DNA of 64,000 nt from Streptomyces bambusae (GTDB lineage Bacteria; Actinomycetota; Actinomycetes; Streptomycetales; Streptomycetaceae). The notes under the pieces were generated by a model that ran no database searches, was not told the origin of the DNA, and saw only the letters and a list, made by a program, of their open reading frames with translations. Positions 15,932 through 24,615 of the stretch are shown one piece after another; position 1 is the first letter of the stretch; each line of letters begins with the position of its first letter. The translations under genes were made by a program, and so were the position numbers. Location: NCBI RefSeq assembly GCF_020532645.1, contig NZ_JAJAUZ010000028.1, positions 1 through 64,000 on the forward strand, written 5' to 3'.

Positions 15932-17137
15932 GTGGAACTGACTCTCCTCGGCACCGGCGCCCCCGACGGCCTCCCCCGTCCCGGCTGCCCCTGCGCCGCG
16001 TGCGCGGCCTCCGTCGGCGGCCGCAGCCGCGCCGCCACCGCCCTGCTCGTCGACGGCGCCGTGCTGCTCGACCTCACCCCGGGAGCGGTGCTGGCCGCGG
16101 CCCGCGCCGGGCACTCCCTGGGCGGGGTGCGGCAGGTGCTGCTGACCCACCCGCACGACGGGCCCGCCCTGGAGCTGCCGCCCGGGCTGCCCGCCGCGGT
16201 CCGGGTGCCCGACGGCCGCGAGCTGGCGGTGATCAGCGGGCACCGGGTGAAGGCCGTGCCGATGGACGGGCCCGGCACCGGGTACGAGGTGACCGGCCCG
16301 GCGGGGGAGCGCCTGCTGTACCTGCCGCCGGGCGGTTCCCCGGCCGGGGCCCGCGGCCACCGGGCCGCGCCGTACGGCATGGTCCTCGCGGACGCCACCG
16401 GGCGGCCGGACGCGCTGGCCCTGCTGCGGGCCACCGGCGCGGTGGGTCCGACCACCGACGTGATCGCCGTGCACCTCGACCACGACGTGCCGCCCGGCCG
16501 TGAGCTGGACCGCCGGCTTGCCGCGGCCGGCGCCCGCGCGGTGCCCGACGGCACCACCCTCGTGGTGGGCGACTACCGGGCGGTGCCCGACCTGCCGCGC
16601 CGCACGCTGGTGCTGGGCGGCGCCCGGTCCGGCAAGTCGGTGGAGGCCGAACGCCGGCTGGAGGCCTTCCCCGAGGTCGAGTACGTGGCCACCGGCGGGA
16701 CCCGGGAAGGCGACCCGGAATGGGCGGCCCGGGTCTCCCTGCACCGCGAGCGCCGCCCCGGCAGCTGGCGCACCACCGAGACCTGCGACCTGGTGCCGCT
16801 GCTCGGCACCGCCGGCCCGCCGCTGCTCGTCGACTGCCTGGCGCTGTGGCTGACCGACGCCATGGACCGGGCCGGCGCCTGGGACGACGGGACCTGGGAG
16901 AACGGCGGCCGGGCGCAGCTCGCCGAACGGACGCAGGCCCTGGTGGCGGCGGTCCGCGGAACCTCCCGGCAGGTGGTCGCGGTCAGCAACGAGGTGGGTT
17001 CCGGGGTGGTGCCGGCGACCGCGGCGGGCCGCCGGTTCCGCGACGAGCTGGGCCGGCTCAACGCGGCCGTCGCCGCCGAGTGCGAGCACGTCCTGCTGGT
17101 CGTCGCCGGACAGGCCCTCGTCCTCAAGGACGGCTGA
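15932..17137 (+). CDS. cobU: Adenosylcobinamide kinase/guanylyltransferase with N-terminal metallo-beta-lactamase-like domain
   Basis: Bifunctional enzyme that phosphorylates adenosylcobinamide and then transfers GMP from GTP. The CobU part is the C-terminal half of this 401-residue protein. It has the Walker A TLVLGGARSGKS (K235), VATGGTREGDPEWAARVSLHRERRP, LLVDCLALWLTD and VSNEVGSGVVPATAAGRRFRDELG. The first 220 residues resemble a beta-lactamase/PhnP-like fold (MELTLLGTGAPDGLPRPGCPCAAC). Its metal motif is degraded: THPHDG (H73, H75) replaces T-H-x-H-x-D-H, so catalysis by this part is doubtful. The GTG at 15932 follows GGAGGA. cobT follows after 152 bp with its own promoter. Confidence 0.92.
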   Translation: MELTLLGTGAPDGLPRPGCPCAACAASVGGRSRAATALLVDGAVLLDLTPGAVLAAARAGHSLGGVRQVLLTHPHDGPALELPPGLPAAVRVPDGRELAVISGHRVKAVPMDGPGTGYEVTGPAGERLLYLPPGGSPAGARGHRAAPYGMVLADATGRPDALALLRATGAVGPTTDVIAVHLDHDVPPGRELDRRLAAAGARAVPDGTTLVVGDYRAVPDLPRRTLVLGGARSGKSVEAERRLEAFPEVEYVATGGTREGDPEWAARVSLHRERRPGSWRTTETCDLVPLLGTAGPPLLVDCLALWLTDAMDRAGAWDDGTWENGGRAQLAERTQALVAAVRGTSRQVVAVSNEVGSGVVPATAAGRRFRDELGRLNAAVAAECEHVLLVVAGQALVLKDG

Positions 17138-17276
17138 CCGCCCGTACGCCGGAACCCCGCGCCGGTCCCGTCGGACGGGACGGGCGGGAGGGCGCCCGGG
17201 AGATCGCCGGAGAGGCCGCCGGGAAGCGGCGTACGGCAAGGGTGCACGGCCCGGCCGGGACGGCACGGGCCGCCTG

Positions 17277-17282
17277 TAACCT
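17277..17282 (+). promoter_or_regulatory. -10 element TAACCT for leaderless cobT
   Basis: TANNNT hexamer ending 7 nt before the cobT ATG at 17290; no Shine-Dalgarno sequence fits between. Confidence 0.6.
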
Positions 17283-17289
17283 TCGGCAA

Positions 17290-18363
17290 ATGGACAGGCT
17301 GAACCTCGACGACTTCTCCGACCTGATCGAGCGCCCCGACGCGGGCGTGCGGCGCGACGCCGAAGAGCGCCGCGAACGGCTGGCCGTGCCCGCCGGTTCG
17401 CTGGGCCGCCTCGACGAGCTGGCCGAGTGGCTGTCCGCCGCCCAGGGCGCGGTGCCGGTGCGCCCGGTGGAGCGGCCCCGGGTGCTGCTGTTCGCCGCCG
17501 ACCACGGCATCGCCGGCCAGGGCGTCTCGGCCCGCGAGGCAGGCTCCGCCCACCTGCTGGTGCGCGCCGTGCTCGACGGGGAGAGCCCGGTGGCCGTGCT
17601 GGCCCGCCGGTTCGGCGCCGGCGTCCGCGTGGTCGACGCGGGCCTCGACTGCGACCCGGAGCTGCTGCCCGAGGAGGTCGTGCGGCACCGGGTGCGCCGC
17701 GGCAGCGGCCGGATCGACGTCGAGAACGCGCTGACCGCCGAGGAGGCCGAGGCGGCCCTCCGGCTGGGCATGCGGATCGCCGACGAGGAGGCCGACTCCG
17801 GCACCGACCTGATCGTCCTCGGTGACCTGAGCGTCGGCGGCACCACGGCCGCCGCCACCCTGATCGCCGCCCTGTGCGGCACGGACGCCTCCGTGGTCAC
17901 CGGCCGCGGCGGCGCCCCCATCGACGACCTGGCCTGGATGCGCAAGTGCGCGGCGATCCGCGACGCGCTGCGCCGGGCCCGCCCGGTCCTCGGCGACCAG
18001 GTGGAGCTGCTGGCCGCGGTCGGCGGCGCCGACCTGGCCGCCATGACCGGCTTCCTGCTCCAGTGCGCGGTCCGCCGGCTGCCCGTGGTCCTCGACGGCG
18101 TGGTCACCGCGGCCTGTGCGCTGGTCGCCCAGCGCGCCGCGTTCCGGGCGCCGGACTGGTGGCTGGCCGGGCAGACCAGCGGCGAGCCGGCCCAGGCCAA
18201 GGCCCTGGACCGGATGGCACTCAACCCCCTGCTCGACCACGGCGTCTGTGTGGGTGAAGGAACCGGGGCGTTGCTGGCGCTCCCGCTCGTCCAGGCGGCT
18301 GCCGCACTCGCGGCCGAGCTGCCGCTCCGCGAGGAGGACGCGGCGGCGGAGCCGGCGGTCTGA
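17290..18363 (+). CDS. cobT: Nicotinate-nucleotide--dimethylbenzimidazole phosphoribosyltransferase
   Basis: Makes alpha-ribazole phosphate from dimethylbenzimidazole and nicotinate mononucleotide, supplying the substrate used by CobS. The 357-residue protein carries family motifs PAGSLGRLDELA, FAADHGIAGQGVSA, GDLSVGGTTAAA, LDGVVTAACALVA and the C-terminal GEGTGA, whose Glu is the catalytic base in CobT. The length is normal. It lies downstream of cobU but has its own -10 box (17277-17282) placed for leaderless transcription, so it can be expressed independently. Confidence 0.95.
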   Translation: MDRLNLDDFSDLIERPDAGVRRDAEERRERLAVPAGSLGRLDELAEWLSAAQGAVPVRPVERPRVLLFAADHGIAGQGVSAREAGSAHLLVRAVLDGESPVAVLARRFGAGVRVVDAGLDCDPELLPEEVVRHRVRRGSGRIDVENALTAEEAEAALRLGMRIADEEADSGTDLIVLGDLSVGGTTAAATLIAALCGTDASVVTGRGGAPIDDLAWMRKCAAIRDALRRARPVLGDQVELLAAVGGADLAAMTGFLLQCAVRRLPVVLDGVVTAACALVAQRAAFRAPDWWLAGQTSGEPAQAKALDRMALNPLLDHGVCVGEGTGALLALPLVQAAAALAAELPLREEDAAAEPAV

Positions 18364-18424
18364 GCTTCGGGGTCCGGCCCTGACCACGCCGCGCCCCTGC
18401 TCTTCCATGGACTGTGATGCCCCA

Positions 18425-18430
18425 TATCAT
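18425..18430 (+). promoter_or_regulatory. -10 element TATCAT for a leaderless transcript
   Basis: Ends 8 nt before the ATG at 18439 within a locally AT-rich stretch that stands out from its surroundings. Confidence 0.6.
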
Positions 18431-18438
18431 CGTTTTTC

Positions 18439-20316
18439 ATGGGAGAAGTCCGTTTGGCTACCGTCGATTCGAGCCGAGAGCCCGGCCGGGACACCGGCCG
18501 GGAACCGGGCCGCGGGGACGGCCGGGAGAGCACCGGCCGCACCAGTGAGCACCGCTCCGGAAATGACACCGACCGCGGTGCCGCCGACCGCAGCACCGCC
18601 CGCTCCCGCCGCAGCGCCGCGTTCGCCGTCTGGTACCTGCGGGCCGTCACCTTCGTCAACTTCCTCAGCGCCGTCTGGGTGTCGCTCGGGCAGGACCTGC
18701 GCCGCCACAACACCGACGACTACTTCACCCCGTACATGCTCACGGCCGGCTTCGCCTCCGGACTGTTCACCCTGCTCCTCGCCGTGACCATGGGCCGCCG
18801 CAAGCGCGCCGCCTGGATCCTCAACCTCGTCCTCAGCGGCCTGCTGCTGCTCCTGCTCGGCTACGGGCTCAAGTTCCCCGAGATCAGCCGGCACCCGCAG
18901 AACTGGATCTCCCTCGCCTTCACCGGCCTGTTCGTCCTCGCGCTGCTGCTCGGCCGCCGCGAGTTCTACGCCAAGGGCGACCGCTCCAACCCCAGACTGG
19001 CCGCCGCCGTCGGCGTGTTCGGCCTGCTCGCCACCTCGCTGGCCGCCGCCTGCCTGGTCGGCCTCACCAACCGGGCCCACGGCGACGGCTCCTCCTTCAT
19101 GGACCGCTGGCGCTACGGCGTCATGCGCCTGGTCACCCTCGCAGCCGACGACTCCGCGTACCGCGGCATCTCCACCCCCGCCTGGGTGGACGTCGCCATC
19201 AACGTCCTGTCGATGCTGCTGCTCCTCGCCGTGCTGTTCGCCGCGTTCCGCTCCCGGCGCGCCGTGGACCCGCTCACCGAGGACGACGAGGAGCGGCTGC
19301 GGGCCCTGCTCGCCCGCCAGGGCGACCGCGACTCCCTCGGCTACTTCGCGCTGCGCCGCGAGAAGAGCGTCATCTGGTCGCCCACCGGCAAGGCCGCCGT
19401 CACCTACCGCGTCGTCGGCGGCGTCTCCCTCGCCTCCGGCGACCCCCTCGGCGACCCCGAGGCCTGGCCCGGCGCCATCGAGCCCTGGCTGGCCGAGGCC
19501 CGCGAACACGGCTGGGTCCCCGCCGTCATGGGCGCGAGCGAGGAAGCCGGCACCGTCTACGCCCGGCACGGCCTCGACGCCCTCGAACTCGGCGACGAAG
19601 CCATCGTCGAGACCGCCGACTTCACCCTCGAAGGCCGCGCCATGCGCACCGTCCGGCAGGCCTACAACCGGGTCAAGCGGGCCGGCTACGACGTCCGCAT
19701 CCGCCGCCACGCCGACATCCCCGCCGCCGAGATGGACGAACTCCTGCGCCGCGCCGACGACTGGCGCGACGGCGCCACCGAACGAGGCTTCTCGATGGCC
19801 CTCGGCCGGCTCGGCGACCCCGCCGACGGCCAGTGCGTGATGCTGGAGTGCACCGACGGCGACGGCAACCTGCGGGCCCTGCTGTCCTTCGTCCCCTGGG
19901 GCCCCAAGGGACTCTCCCTCGACCTGATGCGCCGTGACCGCGACTCCGAGAACGGCCTGATGGAGTTCATGGTCATCGAGCTCCTCGAACGCTCCCGCGA
20001 GATCGGCGTCACCCAGGTCTCCCTGAACTTCGCCATGTTCCGCTCCGTCTTCGAACGCGGCTCCCGCCTCGGCGCCGGTCCCGTCCTGCGGCTGTGGCGC
20101 TCCCTGCTGAGCTTCTTCTCGCGCTGGTGGCAGATCGAGTCCCTCTACCGGGCCAACGCCAAGTACCGGCCGATCTGGGAACCGCGGTTCATGCTCTTCG
20201 AGAAGAGCTCCGACCTGCTGCGCATCGGCATCGCCGCGGGCCGGGCCGAGGGCTTCCTGGAGGCCCCCGGGCTGCCGAAGTGGCTGCACCGCAGACACCT
20301 GGAGACCAAGCGTTGA
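18439..20316 (+). CDS. MprF/LysX-type phosphatidylglycerol aminoacyltransferase-like protein (DUF2156)
   Basis: A 625-residue membrane protein. A charged, Arg/Gly-rich N-terminus is followed by about six membrane segments (residues 60-275). A soluble GNAT-like DUF2156 domain (about 290-610) contains YFALRREKSVIWSPTGKAAV, VVGGVSLASGDPLGDPEAW, RQAYNRVKRAGYD and SLNFAMFRSVFERG. Such proteins transfer amino acids, often lysine, from aminoacyl-tRNA to membrane lipids, lowering negative surface charge. No lysyl-tRNA synthetase domain is fused, unlike mycobacterial LysX. The start is supported by a leaderless promoter. Its stop overlaps the TTG of the next membrane protein, so they act as a pair. 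Lipid and amino acid specificity are not visible. Confidence 0.87.
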   Translation: MGEVRLATVDSSREPGRDTGREPGRGDGRESTGRTSEHRSGNDTDRGAADRSTARSRRSAAFAVWYLRAVTFVNFLSAVWVSLGQDLRRHNTDDYFTPYMLTAGFASGLFTLLLAVTMGRRKRAAWILNLVLSGLLLLLLGYGLKFPEISRHPQNWISLAFTGLFVLALLLGRREFYAKGDRSNPRLAAAVGVFGLLATSLAAACLVGLTNRAHGDGSSFMDRWRYGVMRLVTLAADDSAYRGISTPAWVDVAINVLSMLLLLAVLFAAFRSRRAVDPLTEDDEERLRALLARQGDRDSLGYFALRREKSVIWSPTGKAAVTYRVVGGVSLASGDPLGDPEAWPGAIEPWLAEAREHGWVPAVMGASEEAGTVYARHGLDALELGDEAIVETADFTLEGRAMRTVRQAYNRVKRAGYDVRIRRHADIPAAEMDELLRRADDWRDGATERGFSMALGRLGDPADGQCVMLECTDGDGNLRALLSFVPWGPKGLSLDLMRRDRDSENGLMEFMVIELLERSREIGVTQVSLNFAMFRSVFERGSRLGAGPVLRLWRSLLSFFSRWWQIESLYRANAKYRPIWEPRFMLFEKSSDLLRIGIAAGRAEGFLEAPGLPKWLHRRHLETKR

Positions 20317-21023
20317 ACACGGGCGCCGCGGCCCGCTTCGCCCGCCGCGAGTGGGGACCCCTGTACGGGACGCTGAAGGACGCACTGGTCCGGCGCCGCT
20401 GGCGGGCCGCCCCCATGACCCTCGGCGCGGTCGCCCTGACCTCGGTCTTCCAGATCGTGCAGAACCAGCCCTGGGGCTTCCAGCCCGTCCAGAACCTCGG
20501 CTCCGTCAAGGCCACCGACCCGCTGTGGCTGGCCCTGCTGCGCACCCCGCTGTCGCTGTTCGTGCCCGCCCTGGACCTCCCGGTCTGGGGCGCGCTCGCC
20601 CAGATCCTGCTGGTCTTCGGCATCGCGGAGATCTGCATCGGCTGGTGGCGGACCCTGCTGATCGGCTACGTCGCCACCCTCGCGGGCACCACGTACGCGC
20701 GCATCGGCCTGGCCCTGGGCCAGGACCACCCGCTGGGCCTGCCCGACTCGGACCGGCTCGTCAACGACACCGGCCCGTCCGCCGCCGTCGTCGGCCTCGC
20801 CGTGTACGTCTGCTGGCGCTACCGCGCGTACGTCACCGGAGCCCTCGTGATCGCCGTGATGATCATCGAGGTGCTGGTGAAGAACAACCTCGCGGGCAAG
20901 GAGCACCTCGCCGCGATCGCCGCCGTCCTCGCCGTCTGCGCGGTCCGCACCGCCTGGGGCCCGTCCCGCCCCCCGGCCCCCGCCGGGCCACGGCTCCACC
21001 CGGGCCGGCGGACCGGGGGGTGA
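20313..21023 (+). CDS. Rhomboid-like integral membrane protein
   Basis: A 236-residue protein with six hydrophobic segments. The penultimate region reads NDTGPSAAVVGLAVYVCWRYRAY and the last helix begins AGKEHLAAIAAVLAVC. A G-x-S followed by a His in the final helix is the rhomboid arrangement, though the usual GxSG is GPSA here and the N-terminal catalytic Asn/His motif is not obvious. It may be a rhomboid-fold protein without protease activity. The TTG start overlaps the upstream TGA (TTGA), so translation depends on the aminoacyltransferase gene. Function is not established. Confidence 0.72.
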   Translation: MNTGAAARFARREWGPLYGTLKDALVRRRWRAAPMTLGAVALTSVFQIVQNQPWGFQPVQNLGSVKATDPLWLALLRTPLSLFVPALDLPVWGALAQILLVFGIAEICIGWWRTLLIGYVATLAGTTYARIGLALGQDHPLGLPDSDRLVNDTGPSAAVVGLAVYVCWRYRAYVTGALVIAVMIIEVLVKNNLAGKEHLAAIAAVLAVCAVRTAWGPSRPPAPAGPRLHPGRRTGG

Positions 21024-21056
21024 CCGGCCGGGGGCCGGCCACCGGGCCCGGGCGCG

Positions 21057-21062
21057 TACCGT
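21057..21062 (+). promoter_or_regulatory. -10 element TACCGT for a leaderless transcript
   Basis: Ends 8 nt before the GTG of the histidine kinase gene at 21071. Confidence 0.55.
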
Positions 21063-21070
21063 AGCCCGTC

Positions 21071-22309
21071 GTGACGGCGACACCCCCGGCCCCGCAGGCC
21101 TCCCGTACCACCCGCATCCGCGACTGGCTGTGCGCGCACCCCGACGGGACCGACGCCATGCTCGCGCTGGCGGTCCTCGCGGCCATGGTCATCGGTTCCT
21201 TCGCCGAGCCGCAGGGCGTCGGCGGGCCCGAGTTCGGCACCCGCACCCCCGACCTGCCCAGCCTCGGACTGATGGTGCTGGGAGCGGCCGCGCTGGTCTT
21301 CCGGCGCCGCCGGCCCCGCACCGTTCTCGCCGCCACCAGCGCGGTCACCCTCGTCGAGCTCCTCGCCGGCCCGGCCCGCGCCCCCGTCGCCATGAGCGCC
21401 GTCGTCGCCCTGTTCACCGTCGCCGCCCGCACCGACCGGCCCACCACCTGGCGGGTCGGCCTGCTCACGATGACCGGCCTCACCGCCGCCGCCCTGCTGG
21501 CCGGCCCGCTGCCCTGGTACGCCCAGGAGAACATCGCCGTGTTCGCCTGGACCGGCATGGCCGCGGCCGCCGGCGACGCCGTCCGCAGCCGCCGCGCCTT
21601 CGTCGACGCCATCCGCGAACGCGCCGAACGCGCCGAACGCACCCGCGAGGAAGAGGCCCGCCGCCGCGTCGCCGAGGAGCGGCTGCGCATCGCCCGCGAC
21701 CTCCACGACGTCGTCGCCCACCACATCGCCCTGGTCAACGTCCAGGCCGGGGTCGCCGCCCACGTCATGGACAAGCGCCCCGACCAGGCCAAGGAAGCCC
21801 TCGCCCACGTCCGCGAGGCCAGCCGCACAGCCCTCGGCGAACTCCGCGCCACCGTCGGCCTGCTCCGCCAGTCCGGCGACCCCGAGGCCCCCACCGAACC
21901 CGCTCCCGGCCTCGCCGTCCTCGACGACCTCGTCGACACCTTCCGGCACGCCGGACTGCCGGTGGCCGTCGCCCGCGACCCCGGCGCCCCGCCGCTTCCC
22001 GCCGGCGCCGACCTCGCCGCCTACCGCATCGTCCAGGAAGCCCTGACCAACGTCCGCAAGCACGCCGGCGCCGACGCCCGCGCCGAGGTCAGCATCGTCC
22101 GGGTCGGCTCCGCCCTGGAGGTCACGGTCCTCGACGACGGCGGCACCACCACCGCCGTCCCCGCCGGCCCCGGCGGCGGCCACGGCCTCCTCGGCATGCG
22201 CGAGCGGGCCGGCGCCCTCGGCGGCAGCTGCTCGGCCGGACCCCGCTACGGAGGCGGCTGGCGGGTCCATGCGATCCTGCCCCTGGACCACGCCAGGGAG
22301 GACGCATGA
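21071..22309 (+). CDS. NarL-class sensor histidine kinase
   Basis: A 412-residue membrane kinase. Four to five hydrophobic segments occupy residues 30-175. A basic coiled region follows (RERAERAERTREEEARRRVAEERL), then the HisKA_3 phosphorylation motif RIARDLHDVVAHHIALVNVQAG. The HATPase part has the N-box-like YRIVQEALTNVRKHA and the G-box GHGLLGMRERAGALGG. No extracellular sensor domain is visible, so it probably senses within the membrane. The GTG start has a leaderless -10 box. The next gene, its response regulator, overlaps it by 4 bp (ATGA), a standard two-component operon. The signal is unknown. Confidence 0.92.
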   Translation: MTATPPAPQASRTTRIRDWLCAHPDGTDAMLALAVLAAMVIGSFAEPQGVGGPEFGTRTPDLPSLGLMVLGAAALVFRRRRPRTVLAATSAVTLVELLAGPARAPVAMSAVVALFTVAARTDRPTTWRVGLLTMTGLTAAALLAGPLPWYAQENIAVFAWTGMAAAAGDAVRSRRAFVDAIRERAERAERTREEEARRRVAEERLRIARDLHDVVAHHIALVNVQAGVAAHVMDKRPDQAKEALAHVREASRTALGELRATVGLLRQSGDPEAPTEPAPGLAVLDDLVDTFRHAGLPVAVARDPGAPPLPAGADLAAYRIVQEALTNVRKHAGADARAEVSIVRVGSALEVTVLDDGGTTTAVPAGPGGGHGLLGMRERAGALGGSCSAGPRYGGGWRVHAILPLDHAREDA

Positions 22310-23019
22310 GCACCGACCGCCCCATCCGGGTGCTGCTCGCCGACGACCAGGCCCTGCTGCGCAGCGCCTTCAAGATCCTCGTGAACTCCGAACCGGACAT
22401 GGAGGTCGTCGGCGAGGCCCCCGACGGCGCCCAGGCCGTCGCCCTCGCCCGCGAGCAGCACGCCGACGTCGTCCTCATGGACATCCGGATGCCCGGCACC
22501 GACGGCCTCGCCGCCACCCGCACCATCAGCTCCGACCCGGCCCTCGCCGACGTCCGCGTCGTGATGCTCACCACCTTCGAGGCCGACGAGTACGTGGTCC
22601 AGGCCCTGCGCGCCGGCGCCTCCGGCTTCCTCGGCAAGGGCGCCGAACCCCAGGACCTCCTCGACGCCATCCGGATCGCGCACGCCGGCGAGGCCCTGCT
22701 CTCCCCGGTCGCCACCAAGGGCCTCATCGCCCGCTTCCTCGCCCAGGGCGGCGGCTCCGACCCGGTTCCGGGCACCGGGCACGCCGAACGGCTCGCCGCC
22801 CTCACCGGCCGCGAGCGCGAGGTCCTCGTCCACGTGGCCGCCGGCCTGTCCAACGACGAGATCGCCGGGCGCCTCGAAGTCAGCCCGCTCACCGTCAAGA
22901 CCCACGTCAACCGGGCCATGGCCAAGCTCTCCGCCCGCGACCGCGCCCAGCTCGTCGTCATCGCGTACGAGTCCGGCCTGGTCAGGCCGCGCGGGGACGG
23001 CGCGCCGCACCCTCAGTAG
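22306..23019 (+). CDS. NarL/FixJ-family response regulator
   Basis: A 237-residue DNA-binding regulator paired with the kinase just upstream. The receiver domain (residues 7-125) has the acidic pocket LLADDQ, the phospho-acceptor Asp in VVLMDIRMPGTDG, and the conserved Thr and Lys in LTTF and FLGKGAE. The C-terminal LuxR-type helix-turn-helix reads LTGREREVLVHVAAGLSNDEIAGRLEVSPLTVKTHVNRAMAKL in overlapping parts (about residues 165-210). Start and kinase stop overlap as ATGA. Targets are unknown; genes for envelope proteins lie immediately upstream. Confidence 0.93.
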   Translation: MSTDRPIRVLLADDQALLRSAFKILVNSEPDMEVVGEAPDGAQAVALAREQHADVVLMDIRMPGTDGLAATRTISSDPALADVRVVMLTTFEADEYVVQALRAGASGFLGKGAEPQDLLDAIRIAHAGEALLSPVATKGLIARFLAQGGGSDPVPGTGHAERLAALTGREREVLVHVAAGLSNDEIAGRLEVSPLTVKTHVNRAMAKLSARDRAQLVVIAYESGLVRPRGDGAPHPQ

Positions 23020-23046
23020 GCCGCCGCACCCGCAGCAGAACGACGT

Positions 23047-23080
23047 GAAGGGGCGCCCCTCGGGTGAGGGGCGCCCCTTC
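23047..23080. terminator. Bidirectional hairpin terminator
   Basis: Perfect 15-bp arms GAAGGGGCGCCCCTC and its complement around a 4-nt loop, between the convergent response regulator and nadA. Confidence 0.88.
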
Positions 23081-23119
23081 CGGTGCCCGGGAGCGGCCGG
23101 CCGCCGGCCGCCCGCCGTA

Positions 23120-24298
23120 CTACGGCAGCGCGAGCATCCGCTCCAGCGCGAGCTTCGCGAAGCTCTCGGTCTCCTTGTCGACCTGGATCCGGTTGACCAG
23201 GTTGCCCTCGGCCAGCGACTCCAGCGTCCACACCAGGTGCGGCAGGTCGATGCGGTTCATCGTGGAGCAGAAGCAGACCGTCTTGTCGAGGAAGACGACT
23301 TCCTTGTCCTCGGCGGCGAAACGGTTCGCCAGGCGGCGCACCAGGTTCAGCTCCGTGCCGATGGCCCACTTGGAGCCGGCCGGGGCCGCCTCCAGCGTCT
23401 TGATGATGTACTCCGTGGAGCCCACGTAGTCGGCGGCCGCCACCACCTCGTGCTTGCACTCGGGGTGCACCAGCACGTTGACGCCCGGGACCCGCTCGCG
23501 GACGTCGTTGACCGAGTCCAGGCTGAAGCGGCCGTGCACCGAGCAGTGACCCCGCCACAGGATCATCTTCGCCGCGCGCAGCTGGTCGGCGGTCAGCCCG
23601 CCGTTCGGCTTGTGCGGGTTGTAGACCACGCAGTCGTCCAGGGACATGCCCATGTCGCGGACGGCGGTGTTGCGGCCCAGGTGCTGGTCCGGCAGGAAGA
23701 GGATCTTCTCGCCCTGCTCGAAGGCCCAGTCCAGCGCCTTCTTCGCGTTCGACGAGGTGCAGATGGTGCCGCCGTGCTTGCCGGTGAAGGCCTTGATGTC
23801 GGCGGAGGAGTTCATGTACGAGACGGGCACGGTGACGTCCGCGATCCCGGCCTCGGTCAGTACGTCCCAGCACTCGGCGACCTGCTCGGCGGTGGCCATG
23901 TCGGCCATCGAGCAGCCCGCGGCCAGGTCCGGCAGGACCACCATCTGGTCGTCGGTGGTCAGGATGTCCGCGGACTCGGCCATGAAGTGCACGCCGCAGA
24001 AGACGATGTACTCGGCCTCCGGCTTGGCGGCGGCGTCGCGGGCCAGCTTGAAGGAGTCGCCGGTGACGTCGGCGAACTCGATGACCTCGTCACGCTGGTA
24101 GTGGTGGCCGAGGATGAAGACCTTGTCCCCGAGCTTCTCCTTGGCCGCGCGGGCGCGCGCCACGAGGTCCGGGTCGGACGGCGAGGGGAGGTCGCCCGGG
24201 CACTCCACGCCGCGCTCGCTCTTGGGGTCGGCTTCGCGGCCGAGCAGCAGCAGGGCGAGGGGCGTCGGCTGGACGTCCAAAGGCTGGGCGGTGGTCAC
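23120..24298 (-). CDS. nadA: Quinolinate synthase
   Basis: [4Fe-4S] enzyme that condenses iminoaspartate with dihydroxyacetone phosphate in de novo NAD synthesis. The 392-residue protein has the long-type NadA layout. KVFILGHHYQRDEVIEFAD lies near residue 70. Likely cluster ligands include Cys in IVFCGVHFMAES and the motif VCFCSTMNRIDLPHL near the C-terminus. VHPECKHEV and FLPDQHLGRN are further family landmarks. The GTG at 24298 is preferred because AAAGGG lies 8 nt upstream and the protein then begins MTTAQPLDVQPTPLALLLLG; a GTG at 24307 is too close to that site. No nadB or nadC lies in the window. Confidence 0.94.
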   Translation of the reverse strand: MTTAQPLDVQPTPLALLLLGREADPKSERGVECPGDLPSPSDPDLVARARAAKEKLGDKVFILGHHYQRDEVIEFADVTGDSFKLARDAAAKPEAEYIVFCGVHFMAESADILTTDDQMVVLPDLAAGCSMADMATAEQVAECWDVLTEAGIADVTVPVSYMNSSADIKAFTGKHGGTICTSSNAKKALDWAFEQGEKILFLPDQHLGRNTAVRDMGMSLDDCVVYNPHKPNGGLTADQLRAAKMILWRGHCSVHGRFSLDSVNDVRERVPGVNVLVHPECKHEVVAAADYVGSTEYIIKTLEAAPAGSKWAIGTELNLVRRLANRFAAEDKEVVFLDKTVCFCSTMNRIDLPHLVWTLESLAEGNLVNRIQVDKETESFAKLALERMLALP

Positions 24299-24615
24299 GA
24301 CACGCACCCTTTCTGTTCTGCGACTTGGGAGTCCGCAGGTCTGCGGCTAGGCGACTTCTGCGACTTCTCGTCTAGTTGACGTTATCTATCATAACCGCTT
24401 CACGTCACTTTGACGATGCCGATAGTGTCGATGTGACGAATTCGCGGGCGGCTCGCGAGGGGGTCCACCCCTCCGTCCCGGTGTGCGAGCATGAATGTCT
24501 GAAACAAGCGTCAGGCCCGGAATGAATCCGCGGCCCCGTCGGTTGCCACCGACGGCAAGAGTCCGACGTTTCCCTGCCCCGGCGGGGAGCCGCCCCACTT
24601 CGGGAGTGAATGCAG
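24299..24615. other. Intergenic region between divergent nadA and erpA
   Basis: A 317-bp, locally AT-richer stretch that holds both promoters. On the nadA side, GTGACG and TAACGT are spaced 18 bp apart on the minus strand, with the palindrome at 24381-24395 between them. On the erpA side, TAGTGT at 24423-24428 could be a -10 box. A hairpin CCGTCGG/CCGACGG lies in the erpA leader (about 24535-24554). No gene was found. Confidence 0.5.
24381..24395. promoter_or_regulatory. Palindromic operator candidate upstream of nadA
   Basis: GTTAT-CTATC-ATAAC is a perfect inverted repeat with 5-bp arms and a 5-bp centre. Its AT-richness is striking in this genome. It falls between the likely -35 and -10 of nadA, a repressor position. 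The regulator is unknown. Confidence 0.5.

Noticed and set aside
23045..24379. A 444-residue plus-strand open frame opposite nadA
   Set aside because: Antisense to a complete quinolinate synthase with a terminator at its start; composition is shadow-like.
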